A stretch of 64,000 nt of DNA from Mangrovicoccus sp. (GTDB lineage Bacteria; Pseudomonadota; Alphaproteobacteria; Rhodobacterales; Rhodobacteraceae): the NCBI GenBank assembly GCA_025800345.1, contig JAOXSB010000238.1:1-64000 (forward strand), in the 5' to 3' direction. The position numbers and the translations under genes are program-made. Each line of letters starts with the position of its first letter. Positions within the stretch are counted from its first letter, which is position 1. This document shows positions 36,036-43,546 of this stretch, one piece after another. The notes beneath the pieces are model-generated. The model had not been told where the DNA came from, did no database searches, and saw nothing but the letters and a program-made list of their open reading frames with translations.

Positions 36036-37195
36036 TGCGCCCCCTGCTGCGGCGCCACCAAGCTGCCCGGATGAAACCCGGCCAGAGGCGTGGTGGCGAT
36101 ACGGAGATGGTCGAGCCTCTCAGGGGCGCGCAGCACCACATCCCCCGCCGCTTGCCAGAGCAAATCTGCATCAAGCCGGGCCAGGCGGTCTTGGTCATCC
36201 ACATGCCAAATATGACCCTCGCGGGTCAGCGCCGCTTCGGGCAAGCGCAGGGCGCGGGGCATGGTGATCCCGGTGAACACAAGCTGCACCAGATCCCCGG
36301 TCAATAGCGGCGCGTCGATCTGGGTTTCTGGGGCCTCGGTGATTTCTAGAAACAGTTTGAATTCGCGGGTTTCGGGATCGCGAAAGCCTCCGGCATCGCG
36401 GATCCGCGCTTGGGCCAAAGGGGTGCCGTCCAAGCTTTCCACCTGCACCTTTTGCCCCGCCACCGGATGGGACAGCAACGCCCATTGCCGATCACTCAAT
36501 CCGGTTTCCAGCTCAAAGCGTTGACGATCCACCAGGCTGAGCAGCATGTCACCCGGTGCCACGCTTTGGCCAGGGCTGACATTGCGGGCGGTGACAAACC
36601 CATCAAACGGCGCGGTAATCACCGCATAACGCAGCGCTGCTTTTGCCGCGGCCACTTGGCTTTCCCCCGCACCCACTGCGCGCTCGGCCACGCGCAATTC
36701 CGGCAGCAGCAGGTTCAGATCACTTGGGGCGCTATTGCCCGCGCGGGCCGCTTCGCGGCGGCGCAGCTCGGTGCGGTTTTGCGCTTGGCGCAGGGCCAGG
36801 CGGGCCTCGGCCAGGGATTGTTCTGCGCGGCTTAAATCCGCTTGCAAGCCGCTGTCTTCAAGGCGCAGCAACACATCGCCCTTGGCGACCCGCCGCCCCG
36901 CCAAGGCTTGATCGGACACCTCGATGACCACCCCGCCGATATTGGCGCGCAGATCGGCGGCCCATAACGGGCGGATCTGGGCGAAGCTGCGAATTTCTGC
37001 CTGGGCCGGGCCTGCGCTGACCGATTGCACCGGCACTGGCGGCAAAGGAGGGCTGTGTTCGGCCTGCGTGACATCGGCGGTATCTTCAAGCAAAAAGATG
37101 AAGCTGCCCGCCAGCGCCACCAAGAGCGCGGCAAACAGAATCCAAATCCACCGGCGCTTCGCGGGTTTGGCGTGATCAATCGGGGGCGTGGTCAT
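36032..37195 (-). CDS. RND efflux membrane-fusion (periplasmic adaptor) protein
   Basis: A 387-residue HlyD/AcrA-family protein. An N-terminal anchor helix (WIWILFAALLVALAGSFIFL) is followed by a lipoyl half (GVVIEVSDQALAGRRVAKGD), a coiled-coil hairpin (ADLSRAEQSLAEARLALRQA to LNLLLPELRVAERAVGAGES) and the second lipoyl half (ITAPFDGFVTARNVSPGQSV). It bridges the inner-membrane pump to an outer-membrane channel. ATG 37195 overlaps the TetR stop by four bases and the 3' end overlaps the pump start by four. The upstream frame to 37492 lies within tetR and is not used. Confidence 0.92.
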   Translation of the reverse strand: MTTPPIDHAKPAKRRWIWILFAALLVALAGSFIFLLEDTADVTQAEHSPPLPPVPVQSVSAGPAQAEIRSFAQIRPLWAADLRANIGGVVIEVSDQALAGRRVAKGDVLLRLEDSGLQADLSRAEQSLAEARLALRQAQNRTELRRREAARAGNSAPSDLNLLLPELRVAERAVGAGESQVAAAKAALRYAVITAPFDGFVTARNVSPGQSVAPGDMLLSLVDRQRFELETGLSDRQWALLSHPVAGQKVQVESLDGTPLAQARIRDAGGFRDPETREFKLFLEITEAPETQIDAPLLTGDLVQLVFTGITMPRALRLPEAALTREGHIWHVDDQDRLARLDADLLWQAAGDVVLRAPERLDHLRIATTPLAGFHPGSLVAPQQGAQ

Positions 37196-37788
37196 GCTTT
37201 TAACACTCCAGCAACAGCGCCGAGATACATGCGCTTGATTTGGGCAAGATCGGCCAATGGGGCTTCGGCGGCCTGAGAGACAAGCCCATCCCATAGGGCG
37301 AAAATCATGCGGCTGCGCAGCTCGGGAGTGATGCCGCTGGGCCGCCAGCGTTTGGCCTCTTCGCGGCCCAAAGCTACGATCATCGCATCGCTGAGCAATT
37401 GGTTTTGGGCGCGGATCGCCTCGGCCCAAGGGGCGCCATCCCGGGCCGCCCCGGCCAATTCCACCAGCAGGCGCGCTTTGGTGGGATCGCAAAGATAGGC
37501 CAGCATTTCATCGGCAGAGACATATAAAATGTCGCGCAGAGCATGGCCCGCCCCAAGCGCATCGATCAGCTCTTGCTGTTCGCTTTCTTGGCGCAGCACC
37601 AGCCCCATCAAGATGTCATCCTTGCCTTTGAAATGGTGATAGACACTGCCCGCGCTCAGCTTTGAGGCCGCGATGATGCGCGCCATGGTCAGCCCGGCCA
37701 AACCTTGCGTGGCAATCACCCGTTCCACCGCATCCAGGATCTGCGTGCGGCGCGCCGATTGCGCATCAAGATCAACGGGTCTGGCCAT
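37192..37788 (-). CDS. TetR-family regulator of the RND efflux operon
   Basis: A 198-residue TetR protein. The HTH TQGLAGLTMARIIAASKLSA to SVYHHFKGKDDILMGL (~28-62) is canonical. It is the first gene of the efflux operon, overlapping the adaptor gene by four bases (ATGA). An 18-base perfect palindrome ends 12 bases before ATG 37788, which makes autorepression of the whole tetR-MFP-RND operon very likely. The ligand is unknown; in this layout it is usually a substrate of the pump. No other regulator is adjacent. Confidence 0.93.
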   Translation of the reverse strand: MARPVDLDAQSARRTQILDAVERVIATQGLAGLTMARIIAASKLSAGSVYHHFKGKDDILMGLVLRQESEQQELIDALGAGHALRDILYVSADEMLAYLCDPTKARLLVELAGAARDGAPWAEAIRAQNQLLSDAMIVALGREEAKRWRPSGITPELRSRMIFALWDGLVSQAAEAPLADLAQIKRMYLGAVAGVLKA

Positions 37789-37799
37789 TCAGATGATTC

Positions 37800-37817
37800 C
37801 TAGAATAAATATTCTAG
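37800..37817. promoter_or_regulatory. TetR operator palindrome of the efflux operon
   Basis: CTAGAATA-AA-TATTCTAG is a perfect inverted repeat with 8-base arms. It starts 12 bases upstream of the tetR ATG, inside the expected promoter, and is the only long palindrome in the gap between tetR and the divergent GntR gene. Confidence 0.85.
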
Positions 37818-37909
37818 AAACCTATGGGCCAAGATTTCCCTAGGGGCAAGGATCTTTGCGAAAACCCCCGCTTGTATCGCGGCGCGTCTGGACCGAAGAT
37901 GTTGGCATT

Positions 37910-38584
37910 ATGAGCGCCTTAGATCAGACCCCAGTGAAGAGCCTGCACAGCAAAATGATCCTCGATGCCCTAGAGGCCGAGATCGTCTCGGGGCATTTGC
38001 CGCCTGGCGCGCGGCTGGGCGAGGCCTCATTGGCCCAGCGTTTTGGGGTCTCGCGCACGCCGGTGCGCGAAGCGTTGCAAAATATTGTCTCGCGCTCGCT
38101 GGCAGAACGGGTGCCGTTCAAAGGCGTGGTGGTCAGCGATTTTAACCAAGATCGTTTGCGCAGCCTGTTTGACGCCATGGCCGAGATGGAAGCGCTATGT
38201 GGCGGCTTTGCGGCGCTGCATATGGATGGGGCAGCGCTTGATGCGTTAGAAGCGGTGCATCTGCGCATGTCCGAGCTGGCATCCAGCGGCTCTTCGCGCC
38301 CTTATGAAGAGGCCAATACGGATTTTCATTCCATGATCTACCGGGGCAGCGGCAATGAGCATTTGGCGCAATTGGCCTTTGATCTGCGCTTGAAATTGGC
38401 GCCTTTCCGCAAATCGCAGCTGTATCAGCCGGTGCGCATGCATGCCTCGAACCAAGAACATGACCTGATCGTGCAGCTTTTGCGCCGACGCAATAAACCG
38501 GGGGTGGAACAGGCTTTGCGCGATCATTTGCAGGGCGCCCATCAAGCGGTGATCAGCGCCCGGCAAGATCGTGATGAGACCTAG
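37910..38584 (+). CDS. GntR-family regulator (FCD/FadR group)
   Basis: A 224-residue regulator. Its N-terminal winged HTH has LPPGARLGEASLAQRFGVSR then TPVREALQNIVSR; a helical FCD effector domain follows, with its metal-site Asp/His residues near EANTDFHSMIYRGSGNEHLA and ASNQEHDLIV. ATG 37910 is chosen; the in-frame extension to 37856 has no homology. It is divergent from the efflux tetR and ends one base before the stop of the convergent tauE gene. It is the best local candidate to bind the GTATAC-centred sites in front of the TRAP operon. Confidence 0.9.
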   Translation: MSALDQTPVKSLHSKMILDALEAEIVSGHLPPGARLGEASLAQRFGVSRTPVREALQNIVSRSLAERVPFKGVVVSDFNQDRLRSLFDAMAEMEALCGGFAALHMDGAALDALEAVHLRMSELASSGSSRPYEEANTDFHSMIYRGSGNEHLAQLAFDLRLKLAPFRKSQLYQPVRMHASNQEHDLIVQLLRRRNKPGVEQALRDHLQGAHQAVISARQDRDET

Positions 38585-38585
38585 G

Positions 38586-39395
38586 CTACCCCAACACGCC
38601 TGCCAACATGCGCAACGAGGTGACCCCCAAAAACAGGGCAAAGCCGTATTTGATCCATTTCGCATCTAGGCGATAGGCCAGGCGCGCGCCTAGGGGGGCA
38701 AGGCTGGTGGTAATGGGGATGATGGCCAGGGCTGCGGGCAGGCTCACATAGCCCAGGGAATAGGCGGGCCGCTCTGGCACGCCCCAGCCGGAAATCACAA
38801 AGCCCAGAACCGCAGGCACGGCGATCACCAGACCAAAGGCTGCGGCGGTGCCCACGGCTTTTTGCACCGGATAGGAAAAGGCCGAGAGGGTCGGCACGCC
38901 CAAAGTGCCGCCGCCGATCCCCATAAGCGCGGAAATCATCCCGATCACCCCGGCCATCGCCCCATTGGCGGTCTTGGCCCGGGGCAGGTGATCCGCGATC
39001 ACCAAGGGTTTGGGCAGGCAGAAATTCAGCGAGACAAAAATACCAACGCTGCCGAACACCAGTTTCAGCATGTTTGCGTCCACGAAGCGGGCCAACAGCC
39101 CCCCGGCCAGCGCGCCCAGCCCCATGGGCAGGGCCCAGCGAAGCAGCAATCCCATATCCACCCCGCCGCGGGCGTGATGGGCCCGGGCCGAGGAAATCGC
39201 TGTGAATACAATTGTCGCCAGCGAGGTTGCCACTGCCATATGCATGGCGATTGCATTGGGAAATTCGATGATCTCGAACATCCAGAACATGGCGGGCACC
39301 AAAACGATGCCGCCGCCGACACCCAAAAACCCGGCCAGAAGCCCGGCAAAGGCAGACGCCCCGGCCAGCCCCAATATCAGGGGAAGATACTCCAT
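38586..39395 (-). CDS. TauE/SafE-family sulfite/anion exporter
   Basis: A 269-residue polytopic membrane protein of about eight helices. It has the duplicated TauE motif: LLAGFLGVGGGIVLVPAMFW near the N-terminus and MISALMGIGGGTLGVPTLSA in the second half. The family exports sulfite, sulfoacetate and other organic anions. ATG 39395 starts right at the first helix. The gene is last in the TRAP operon (14-base gap after dctM), so it probably removes a product of the imported compound. An organosulfonate substrate is possible, but no desulfonating enzyme is nearby. Confidence 0.88.
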   Translation of the reverse strand: MEYLPLILGLAGASAFAGLLAGFLGVGGGIVLVPAMFWMFEIIEFPNAIAMHMAVATSLATIVFTAISSARAHHARGGVDMGLLLRWALPMGLGALAGGLLARFVDANMLKLVFGSVGIFVSLNFCLPKPLVIADHLPRAKTANGAMAGVIGMISALMGIGGGTLGVPTLSAFSYPVQKAVGTAAAFGLVIAVPAVLGFVISGWGVPERPAYSLGYVSLPAALAIIPITTSLAPLGARLAYRLDAKWIKYGFALFLGVTSLRMLAGVLG

Positions 39396-39409
39396 AGCGC
39401 TGTGCCTCC

Positions 39410-40732
39410 CTACCAGCCGATCGCATCCGGCAGCCAAGTGGCGATCTGCGGGATTGTAAAGAGCAAGACAAGAGCCACCGCTTGAATGGCGATAAAGGGC
39501 AGCACCCCGCGATAGATCATCGAAGTTGTCACTTCGGGTGGGGCTGCGCCTTTCAAAAAGAACAGCGCCCAACCAAAGGGTGGCGTCAGAAAGGATGTTT
39601 GCAGATTGAGCGCGATCAGCGCCGCGAGCCAAATCATATCTGTGCCTTGCTCCACAAATACCGGCAGCAATAGCGGCAAGGCGATATAGCTGATCTCGAT
39701 CCATTCCAGGAAAAATCCCAGGACAAACAGCACCAGCATGAGAAAGATCAGCGCGCCGGTTTCGCCCCCGGGCAAAAGCGCCATCATATCCTTAACCAGG
39801 TCTTCCCCATGCAAGCCGCGAAAGGCGATAGAGAACACTTGCGCGGCCACGAGGATGAAAAAGATCATGGCTGAGATCCGCAACGTGCCATGGGCCGCTT
39901 GCCATAGCATGGACAGGGTCAAACGGCGGTAAGCCGCGGCCACAAGCACGGCGAACACCGCGCCGATACTGGCCGCCTCGGTGGGGGCGGCGATGCCGCC
40001 GATGATTGAACCCAACACGCCGCCCACCAGCAATAGCGGTGGGGCCAGCGCGGCCACGGCCTTGCCCGCCAGCGCCCAGCCGGTCAGGTCTGATCGTTCT
40101 TGGGCGGGAATGGGGGGCATCATCTCGGGGCGCAGCCAACCCAGCACCAGAATATAGACGACATAAAGCGCGGCCAGCATCAGCCCGGGCACCATGGCCG
40201 CGGCAAAGAGCGTGCCCACGCTTTCCCCCATAATATCGGCCAGAAGGATCAGCACCAGCGAAGGCGGGATGATCTGGCCCAGCGTGCCCGAGGCGCAGAT
40301 CGCCCCGGCCGCCACGCCCCCATCATAGCCCCGGCGCAGCAGCACCGGCATGGTCAGCATGGTCAGCGTTACCACCGTGGCCCCGACAATGCCGGTGGAG
40401 GCGCCCATAAGCACCCCGACGACGATCAGGGCGATGGCCATGCCGCCGCGCAGATTGCCCGACAGCCGCCCAATGACTTCGAGCATATCTTCGGCGACGC
40501 GAGATTTCTCCAGCATCACCCCCATAAAGACGAAAAGCGGGATGGCGATGAATTCATATTTGGTCAGCACCCCATAGATCCGCGCCGGGCTAAGATTGAA
40601 CAGGAAATCGCCAAAACCCATCCAGCCAAACACGAACCCAGCCACGGCAATGCCGATCCCCACGGGCATGCCTATGATCAAAAGCACCATAAAGCCCAAG
40701 ATCAGGCCAATGGCCAAAAACTCGCCCATCAT
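39410..40732 (-). CDS. dctM: TRAP transporter large permease (DctM)
   Basis: A 440-residue DctM protein with about 12 helices. It includes MGASTGIVGATVVTLTMLTM and SGTLGQIIPPSLVLILLADI near one third, and LQTSFLTPPFGWALFFLKGA near the C-terminus, all typical of the large TRAP subunit. With DctQ it forms the membrane part of a Na+-driven importer. Two ATG codons (40732 and 40729) are adjacent; the first overlaps the dctQ stop by four bases. It sits between dctQ and tauE in the operon dctP-dctQ-dctM-tauE. Confidence 0.95.
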   Translation of the reverse strand: MMGEFLAIGLILGFMVLLIIGMPVGIGIAVAGFVFGWMGFGDFLFNLSPARIYGVLTKYEFIAIPLFVFMGVMLEKSRVAEDMLEVIGRLSGNLRGGMAIALIVVGVLMGASTGIVGATVVTLTMLTMPVLLRRGYDGGVAAGAICASGTLGQIIPPSLVLILLADIMGESVGTLFAAAMVPGLMLAALYVVYILVLGWLRPEMMPPIPAQERSDLTGWALAGKAVAALAPPLLLVGGVLGSIIGGIAAPTEAASIGAVFAVLVAAAYRRLTLSMLWQAAHGTLRISAMIFFILVAAQVFSIAFRGLHGEDLVKDMMALLPGGETGALIFLMLVLFVLGFFLEWIEISYIALPLLLPVFVEQGTDMIWLAALIALNLQTSFLTPPFGWALFFLKGAAPPEVTTSMIYRGVLPFIAIQAVALVLLFTIPQIATWLPDAIGW

Positions 40733-41253
40733 TGCGCTTGCTCCTGCCCGCTTAGCAAAAACGCCAAATGGCGCAGCGCATTCGCCAGACATTGCAGCGC
40801 CAGCAGTGCAAAACCCGCCAGCAAGCAAGATTTCAGCAACCAGCGCGCGGGCAGCCCCCCTGGATCGGGCGAGCCTTCACGGATCGAATAGCTGCTATCC
40901 ACATAGCCCAGGGAATATTTGATCAGCAGGCAGGCCACTGCGACACCGCAGATCATCGAGATCAGATCAATGCCCGCGCGCAGACGTGGCGAGAGCCGCT
41001 CATAGAGCATATCCACCCGCACATGGCCGCCCTCTTTCATGAGCACGACAATGCCCAAAAGCGCAATTGGTGACAGCAGATGCCATTCCAGCTCTTGCAT
41101 CCAAACCGGGGCGGTGCCGATCACATATCGGCCGATCACATTAAAGGCGACCAGTGCGATCATCCCCAAAAGGATCACCGCAGCCAGACGGCCTAGGAAC
41201 TCTGTCAAACGGTCGATGCCGTCTGCAAAACGCAACGCGCGGGTCATATTCAT
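40729..41253 (-). CDS. dctQ: TRAP transporter small permease (DctQ)
   Basis: A 174-residue four-helix membrane protein. The conserved helix 2 region PVWMQELEWHLLSPIALLGI contains the Trp and Glu residues typical of DctQ. It pairs with DctM. It follows dctP by 71 bases and overlaps dctM. A charged loop (SIREGSPDPGGLPARW) separates helices 3 and 4, as in other family members. Confidence 0.92.
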   Translation of the reverse strand: MNMTRALRFADGIDRLTEFLGRLAAVILLGMIALVAFNVIGRYVIGTAPVWMQELEWHLLSPIALLGIVVLMKEGGHVRVDMLYERLSPRLRAGIDLISMICGVAVACLLIKYSLGYVDSSYSIREGSPDPGGLPARWLLKSCLLAGFALLALQCLANALRHLAFLLSGQEQAQ

Positions 41254-41324
41254 CCTGCTCGGGTCTTTTGTAAAAGGATCCGGCCACGGGCCTGGTGGGC
41301 GCTATGGCCGGATCAGATTTTGGG

Positions 41325-42401
41325 TCAGCTGTCGCGCAATTGCGAATGCCAGACCTCTTCGGAGGCAGTGGCCCAAACGTCATGCTCGGCCTTGAAGGCA
41401 AAGTAATTGTCCATGACTTTCTTAAACAGCGGATCAGAGGCGCCCATTTCCTCGTAAACAGCGGCCATTTCCACCCGCAGAGCTTCGACCACTTCGGTGG
41501 GCAAAGTGCGCAGTTCGGTACCGGTGGCGGCAAATTCTTTCAGCGCGGCGGCGTTATTGGCCTCGCCCCAGCTATGAGAGATTAGGTTACAGGCTGCGGC
41601 GGCATTGGTGACGATGGATTGCAGCTCTTCATCCAGAGTTTCCCAAGCGGCTTTGTTGATCGCCAATTCGGTCACTGTGGTGGGTTCATGCCAGCCGGTG
41701 GTGTAGTAATATTTGGCCGCTTTGTTCAGGCCAAGGATCTTATCCTGGGCCGGGCCCACCCATTCGGCCGCATCGATCACGCCGCGCTCCAGGGCTGGGA
41801 AAATCTCGCCGCCGGGCAGCAATTTCACATCCACACCGATGCGGTCATAGGCGCGCGCTGCCAGGCCAGGAATCCGCAGGCGCAGCCCTTTCATATCCTC
41901 CAGCGAGTTGATTTCCTTGTTGAACCAACCGGTCATTTGCACGCCAGTGGCGCCAATGGGCATGGCGACCAGCCCCAGGGGTTCATAGACCTCGTTCCAA
42001 AGCTTGATCCCATCGCCAATATAGAACCAGGCGTTTTGGCCTTGGGTGGACATGCCAAAAGGCACTGCGCCAAAGAATTGCGCCGCTGGCACTTTGCCCG
42101 CGCCGAAATAGGACACCCAGCCATTCATCTCCACGATGCCTTGGCGCACCGCGTCAAAGCCTTCAAAGGCCGGGACCAATTCGCCACCATTATAGACTTG
42201 GATATCCAGCCGCCCATTGGACATGGCCCGCACCCGGTCAGTAAAATCCGAAAGCGAGCCCGGCCCGGTGGAGTAAAATGGCTGACCGGGCGGGAAAGCG
42301 GTGGTCATTTTCCATTTCAGCGTGCTGGCCCCGGCGATGCTGGGCGCGGCCAAAGCGGCCCCGCCAATAGAGCCCGCTTTGATAAAGGCGCGTCGATCCA
42401 T
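41325..42401 (-). CDS. dctP: TRAP substrate-binding protein (DctP, TakP-like), Tat-exported
   Basis: A 358-residue periplasmic binding protein. Its leader is Tat-type (MDRRAFIKAGSIGGAALAAP). The DctP consensus appears as GLRLRIPGLAARAYDRIGVD, which includes the Arg that grips a carboxylate, and SLEDMKG upstream. The overall pattern resembles TakP-type proteins that bind 2-oxo acids, although I judge this from memory. ATG 42401 fits the signal peptide; a longer frame to 42461 crosses an operator-like site. First gene of the TRAP operon and divergent from the polysaccharide-deacetylase-like gene. Confidence 0.9.
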   Translation of the reverse strand: MDRRAFIKAGSIGGAALAAPSIAGASTLKWKMTTAFPPGQPFYSTGPGSLSDFTDRVRAMSNGRLDIQVYNGGELVPAFEGFDAVRQGIVEMNGWVSYFGAGKVPAAQFFGAVPFGMSTQGQNAWFYIGDGIKLWNEVYEPLGLVAMPIGATGVQMTGWFNKEINSLEDMKGLRLRIPGLAARAYDRIGVDVKLLPGGEIFPALERGVIDAAEWVGPAQDKILGLNKAAKYYYTTGWHEPTTVTELAINKAAWETLDEELQSIVTNAAAACNLISHSWGEANNAAALKEFAATGTELRTLPTEVVEALRVEMAAVYEEMGASDPLFKKVMDNYFAFKAEHDVWATASEEVWHSQLRDS

Positions 42402-42415
42402 GTGTCTACCCTCTA

Positions 42416-42487
42416 TTGTATACCATTTGTGGTTTTCATGGCGTTTGCTATTGCTCAGCACCTAGAGCGCGCCATAATGGTATACAA
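42416..42487. promoter_or_regulatory. Two inverted copies of an operator-like motif between dctP and the deacetylase gene
   Basis: TTGTATACCAT (42416-42426) and its exact reverse complement ATGGTATACAA (42477-42487) are 61 bases apart centre to centre, close to six helical turns. Each is a near-palindrome around GTATAC, as in sites of FCD-type GntR regulators. Location and phasing suggest a loop controlling both divergent operons. Confidence 0.7.
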
Positions 42488-42634
42488 AGTTGAGCAGCCA
42501 GGATTCTTCAATCTTGTCAAAATGGTGAAAATTTAAGCGGAGTTTTTCAGCCTCATGTTAAAAAATGCCCAGCACAGAAAATATCCGGCCCGATAAGCTG
42601 CGGTGAAAATCAAAGAGACAGGCGGATACTCCCA

Positions 42635-43513
42635 ATGCGGCTGAAATCCCATCATCGCTACAGCTATAGCCCGATCACCGCGCGGCCAGATTTTTCCTGG
42701 CCCGAGGGCAAGCGCTTGGCGATCTATCTGGGCATGAATCTGGAATGTTTTTCCTTTGGCGAGGGGCTGGGGGCCGAGCTTGCGCCCGGCGGCCCGCAGC
42801 CTGATGTGCTCAATTACGCCTGGCGCGATTATGGCAATCGGGTGGGCGCGCCGCGTATGCTGGAGCTGTTCGAAGAGCTGGGCCTGCCCGCCACGGTTTT
42901 GGTGAATTCTGCGCTCTATGAACATGCGCCGGGCTTGGCTGAGGCTTTCGCGGCGCGCGGGGATGAAATCGCGGGCCATGGGCGCAGCAATGCCGAACGC
43001 CAAGGGGATTTAAGCGAAGCAGAGGAACGGCAATTGATCGCGCAGGCCACAGCAATTTTGGCCCAGCAACATGGGGCGGCGCCCAAAGGCTGGCTTGGCC
43101 CGTGGATTTCGCAAAGCCCGCTGACCCCGGATCTGCTGGAGGAGGCGGGATATGAATATCTGCTGGATTGGTGCCATGATGATCAGCCGGTTTGGATGCG
43201 CACCCGGTCAGGGCGGATCCTTTCCGTGCCCTATCCGCAAGAGCTCAACGACATCCCGCAGATCGCCGGGCGCAAGCGCGAAGGCCATGAATTTGGCGAT
43301 ATGATCATTGATGCTTTCGAGGTGATGCGCGCGGAATCCACCCGGCGGCCTTTGGTCATGGGGATCGCGCTGCATGGGTATCTCATGGGCCATCCCCATC
43401 GCATTCGCCATCTTGAGCGCGCTTTGCGCCATATTCTCGCTCAGGCAGATGAGCGGGTTTGGATCACCACAGCAGGCGCAATAAACAACCATTTTCGCGC
43501 GCTCGATCTTTAA
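42635..43513 (+). CDS. Polysaccharide-deacetylase-fold (NodB-like) hydrolase, PuuE-like
   Basis: A 292-residue protein of the polysaccharide deacetylase/carbohydrate esterase 4 fold, without a signal peptide. The early motif is NLECFSFGEGLG, then RDYGNRVGAPRMLELFEELG; DEIAGHGRSN supplies a conserved His and a late GIALHGYLMGHPHRI supplies more. That pattern is seen in the PuuE group (allantoinase and related amide hydrolases) rather than in chitin deacetylases. The active protein is therefore probably a cytoplasmic amidohydrolase. It is divergent from dctP across the paired operators and is followed after 33 bases by a GGT-fold gene. Confidence 0.78.
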   Translation: MRLKSHHRYSYSPITARPDFSWPEGKRLAIYLGMNLECFSFGEGLGAELAPGGPQPDVLNYAWRDYGNRVGAPRMLELFEELGLPATVLVNSALYEHAPGLAEAFAARGDEIAGHGRSNAERQGDLSEAEERQLIAQATAILAQQHGAAPKGWLGPWISQSPLTPDLLEEAGYEYLLDWCHDDQPVWMRTRSGRILSVPYPQELNDIPQIAGRKREGHEFGDMIIDAFEVMRAESTRRPLVMGIALHGYLMGHPHRIRHLERALRHILAQADERVWITTAGAINNHFRALDL

Positions 43514-43546
43514 GACAGACCACAGACGGCAAGGAAAGGCCCCAAT

